From Peribacillus butanolivorans (GTDB lineage: Bacteria > Bacillota > Bacilli > Bacillales > DSM-1321), in assembly GCF_001273755.1 (NCBI RefSeq), contig NZ_LGYA01000001.1:2289648-2353647 (forward strand): a DNA stretch of 64,000 nt, given 5' to 3'. Shown here in pieces: positions 62,799-64,000 of the stretch (positions within the stretch are counted from its first letter, which is position 1; each line of letters begins with the position of its first letter). The notes beneath the pieces were generated by a model. The model did not search any database. It saw only the letters and a list, made by a program, of their open reading frames with translations, and was not told the DNA's origin. Both the position numbers and the translations under genes were made by a program.

Positions 62799-64000
62799 TT
62801 AGAATATTTTTTCCTCATTTAATTCAAATGCTAAATCTTTGAAAAATTGAAGCGATTCAGGATTGCCCATAGAGTCTGGATTCACTACCTTATCAAACTC
62901 AAAACCTAATAGTACTTTGCGAATCGGAACTTCCATTTTCTTTCCGTTCAATGTTTTTGGTATTTGCTCAACAACATAAATTTGGTCTGGGATAAAACGA
63001 GGAGAAACATTCCCTCTAATTTGTTCCTTAATTTTTGCTTTTAGGGTAGGGTCTAGACTGTTGCCAGACTTAAGAACAACAAACATCAGTAAGGACGAAC
63101 CACGCCCTAGCACTTCTCTATCAATTACAAGACTTTCCATTACCTCGTCAATCGCTTCAACAACCCGGTAAATATCACTTGTACCCATACGTACTCCAGA
63201 ACGATTAATCGTCGAATCGGAACGTCCATAAATGATACAACTGCCTTTATCGTCAATTTTTATCCAATCACCATGTTTCCAAATACCAGGATACGTATCA
63301 AAATAACTCTCGTAGTATCTTGTCCCATCTTTGTCATTCCAGAAATAAAGCGGCATGGATGGCATCGGTTTGGTAATGACCAATTCTCCGACATCATTAA
63401 TTAAAGATTGGCCTTGTTCATCAAAGGCTTCGACATGAACACCTAATGCCCGTCCCTGTATTTCGCCAATTCTAACTGGTAATGTAGGCACACCTCCTAC
63501 AAATCCGGCACAGACATCTGTTCCGCCACTTGATGAACTGAGCCAGACATCCTTTTTAACATTTCCATATACCCACTTATATCCGTCACCTGATAAAGGA
63601 GCTCCTGTAGAAAAAAGAGCCTTCAATTTTGATAGGTCATATTTTTCCATTGGTTTGATTCCTAATTTCATAGAATTCGTTAGAAAAGGGGCACTTGTTC
63701 CAAAGAATGTCATGCCTGTATCTTCAGCCAATTCCCAAAGAGTATCCATGTTAGGGAAGGAAGGACTACCGTCATAAAGAACTATTGTCGCTCCATTAAG
63801 CAAACCACCCATTAGCAGGTTCCACATCATCCAACCTGTCGTTGTGAACCAGAAAACGGTATCTTCGGAAGTCATACTTTGATGCAATCGTGTGGATTTA
63901 AAATGCTCCAATAAAATGCCCCCATGCCCCTGTACAATCGGTTTTGGCATTCCGGTTGTACCTGATGAATAGAGGATCCAAAGCGGGTGATCGAATGGAA
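62799..64000 (-). CDS. Acetoacetate-CoA ligase, C-terminal part (runs off the window)
   Basis: The frame is open from the right edge. It contains the AMP-binding signature LYSSGTTGMPKP just inside the edge, then GWMMWNLLMGGLLNGATIVL, LSSSSGGTDVCAGF, YGRSDSTINRSGVRMGTSDI and the catalytic Lys region QIPKTLNGKKMEVPIRK. These are features of acetoacetyl-CoA synthetases in the ANL superfamily. The enzyme activates acetoacetate, a product of ketone body or branched-chain catabolism. The Met at 63950 is internal; the true start lies beyond 64000. Confidence 0.92.
   Translation of the reverse strand, partial: PFDHPLWILYSSGTTGMPKPIVQGHGGILLEHFKSTRLHQSMTSEDTVFWFTTTGWMMWNLLMGGLLNGATIVLYDGSPSFPNMDTLWELAEDTGMTFFGTSAPFLTNSMKLGIKPMEKYDLSKLKALFSTGAPLSGDGYKWVYGNVKKDVWLSSSSGGTDVCAGFVGGVPTLPVRIGEIQGRALGVHVEAFDEQGQSLINDVGELVITKPMPSMPLYFWNDKDGTRYYESYFDTYPGIWKHGDWIKIDDKGSCIIYGRSDSTINRSGVRMGTSDIYRVVEAIDEVMESLVIDREVLGRGSSLLMFVVLKSGNSLDPTLKAKIKEQIRGNVSPRFIPDQIYVVEQIPKTLNGKKMEVPIRKVLLGFEFDKVVNPDSMGNPESLQFFKDLAFELNEEKIF

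Overview
The window reads as low-GC Bacillota, family Bacillaceae: AGGAGG-type ribosome binding sites, many TTG/GTG starts, homologues of Bacillus subtilis YerD, YkuK, CdaR and AcoABCL-R, a YfhD-like small protein, and a 28-bp site almost identical to the B. subtilis dif sequence. No rRNA, tRNA or CRISPR array was seen.

Layout. 1-5.7 kb is IS-rich: an IS3 right end, a decayed 1.5-kb IS1182-type element, and an inverted 0.4-kb fragment of the same element type, with a metallo-beta-lactamase-fold gene between the last two. 5.7-11.4 kb holds yerD, a CdaR regulator, glycerate kinase and a GntP permease. 11.4-20 kb holds PadR/HAAS, an IseA-like secreted protein, a broken ArsR next to an SRPBCC gene, a candidate structured RNA, ykuK, beta-amylase and small genes. 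20.2-29.5 kb is a regulated transport island: a membrane sensor kinase, a sigma-54 activator, a sigma-54 promoter with enhancer-like repeats, then a TAXI lipoprotein plus a complete ABC importer, with a convergent Asp/Glu-racemase-family gene. 29.9-30.3 kb holds the remains of glcD/glcF. 32-36.3 kb is a molybdenum hydroxylase operon with two small membrane-protein genes. 37-41.3 kb holds a hydrolase, a methyltransferase and a MarR/MFS pair with two palindromic operators.

42-49 kb is gene-poor and looks like the replication terminus. A dif site lies at 47781-47808, and a dif-like direct repeat with only one conserved arm lies at 42237-42264. The 5.5 kb between them carries a secreted PHP phosphoesterase, a HupE/UreJ-like protein, small genes and a decayed tyrosine recombinase. 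This arrangement resembles a relic of an element inserted by Xer recombination. Most genes left of dif are on the + strand and most on the right are on the - strand, as expected where replication forks converge.

49-59.4 kb holds a GNAT, a nitronate monooxygenase, and the acetoin catabolism cluster (acoR, SDR, acoL, acoC, acoB, acoA) behind a sigma-54 promoter with an inverted pair of 14-bp enhancer boxes. 60-62.3 kb is a TetR/MFS efflux unit. The window ends inside acetoacetate-CoA ligase.

Three themes recur: carbon-source catabolism under sigma-54 or small-regulator control, IS1182 copies sitting against terminator hairpins, and gene decay around the terminus.
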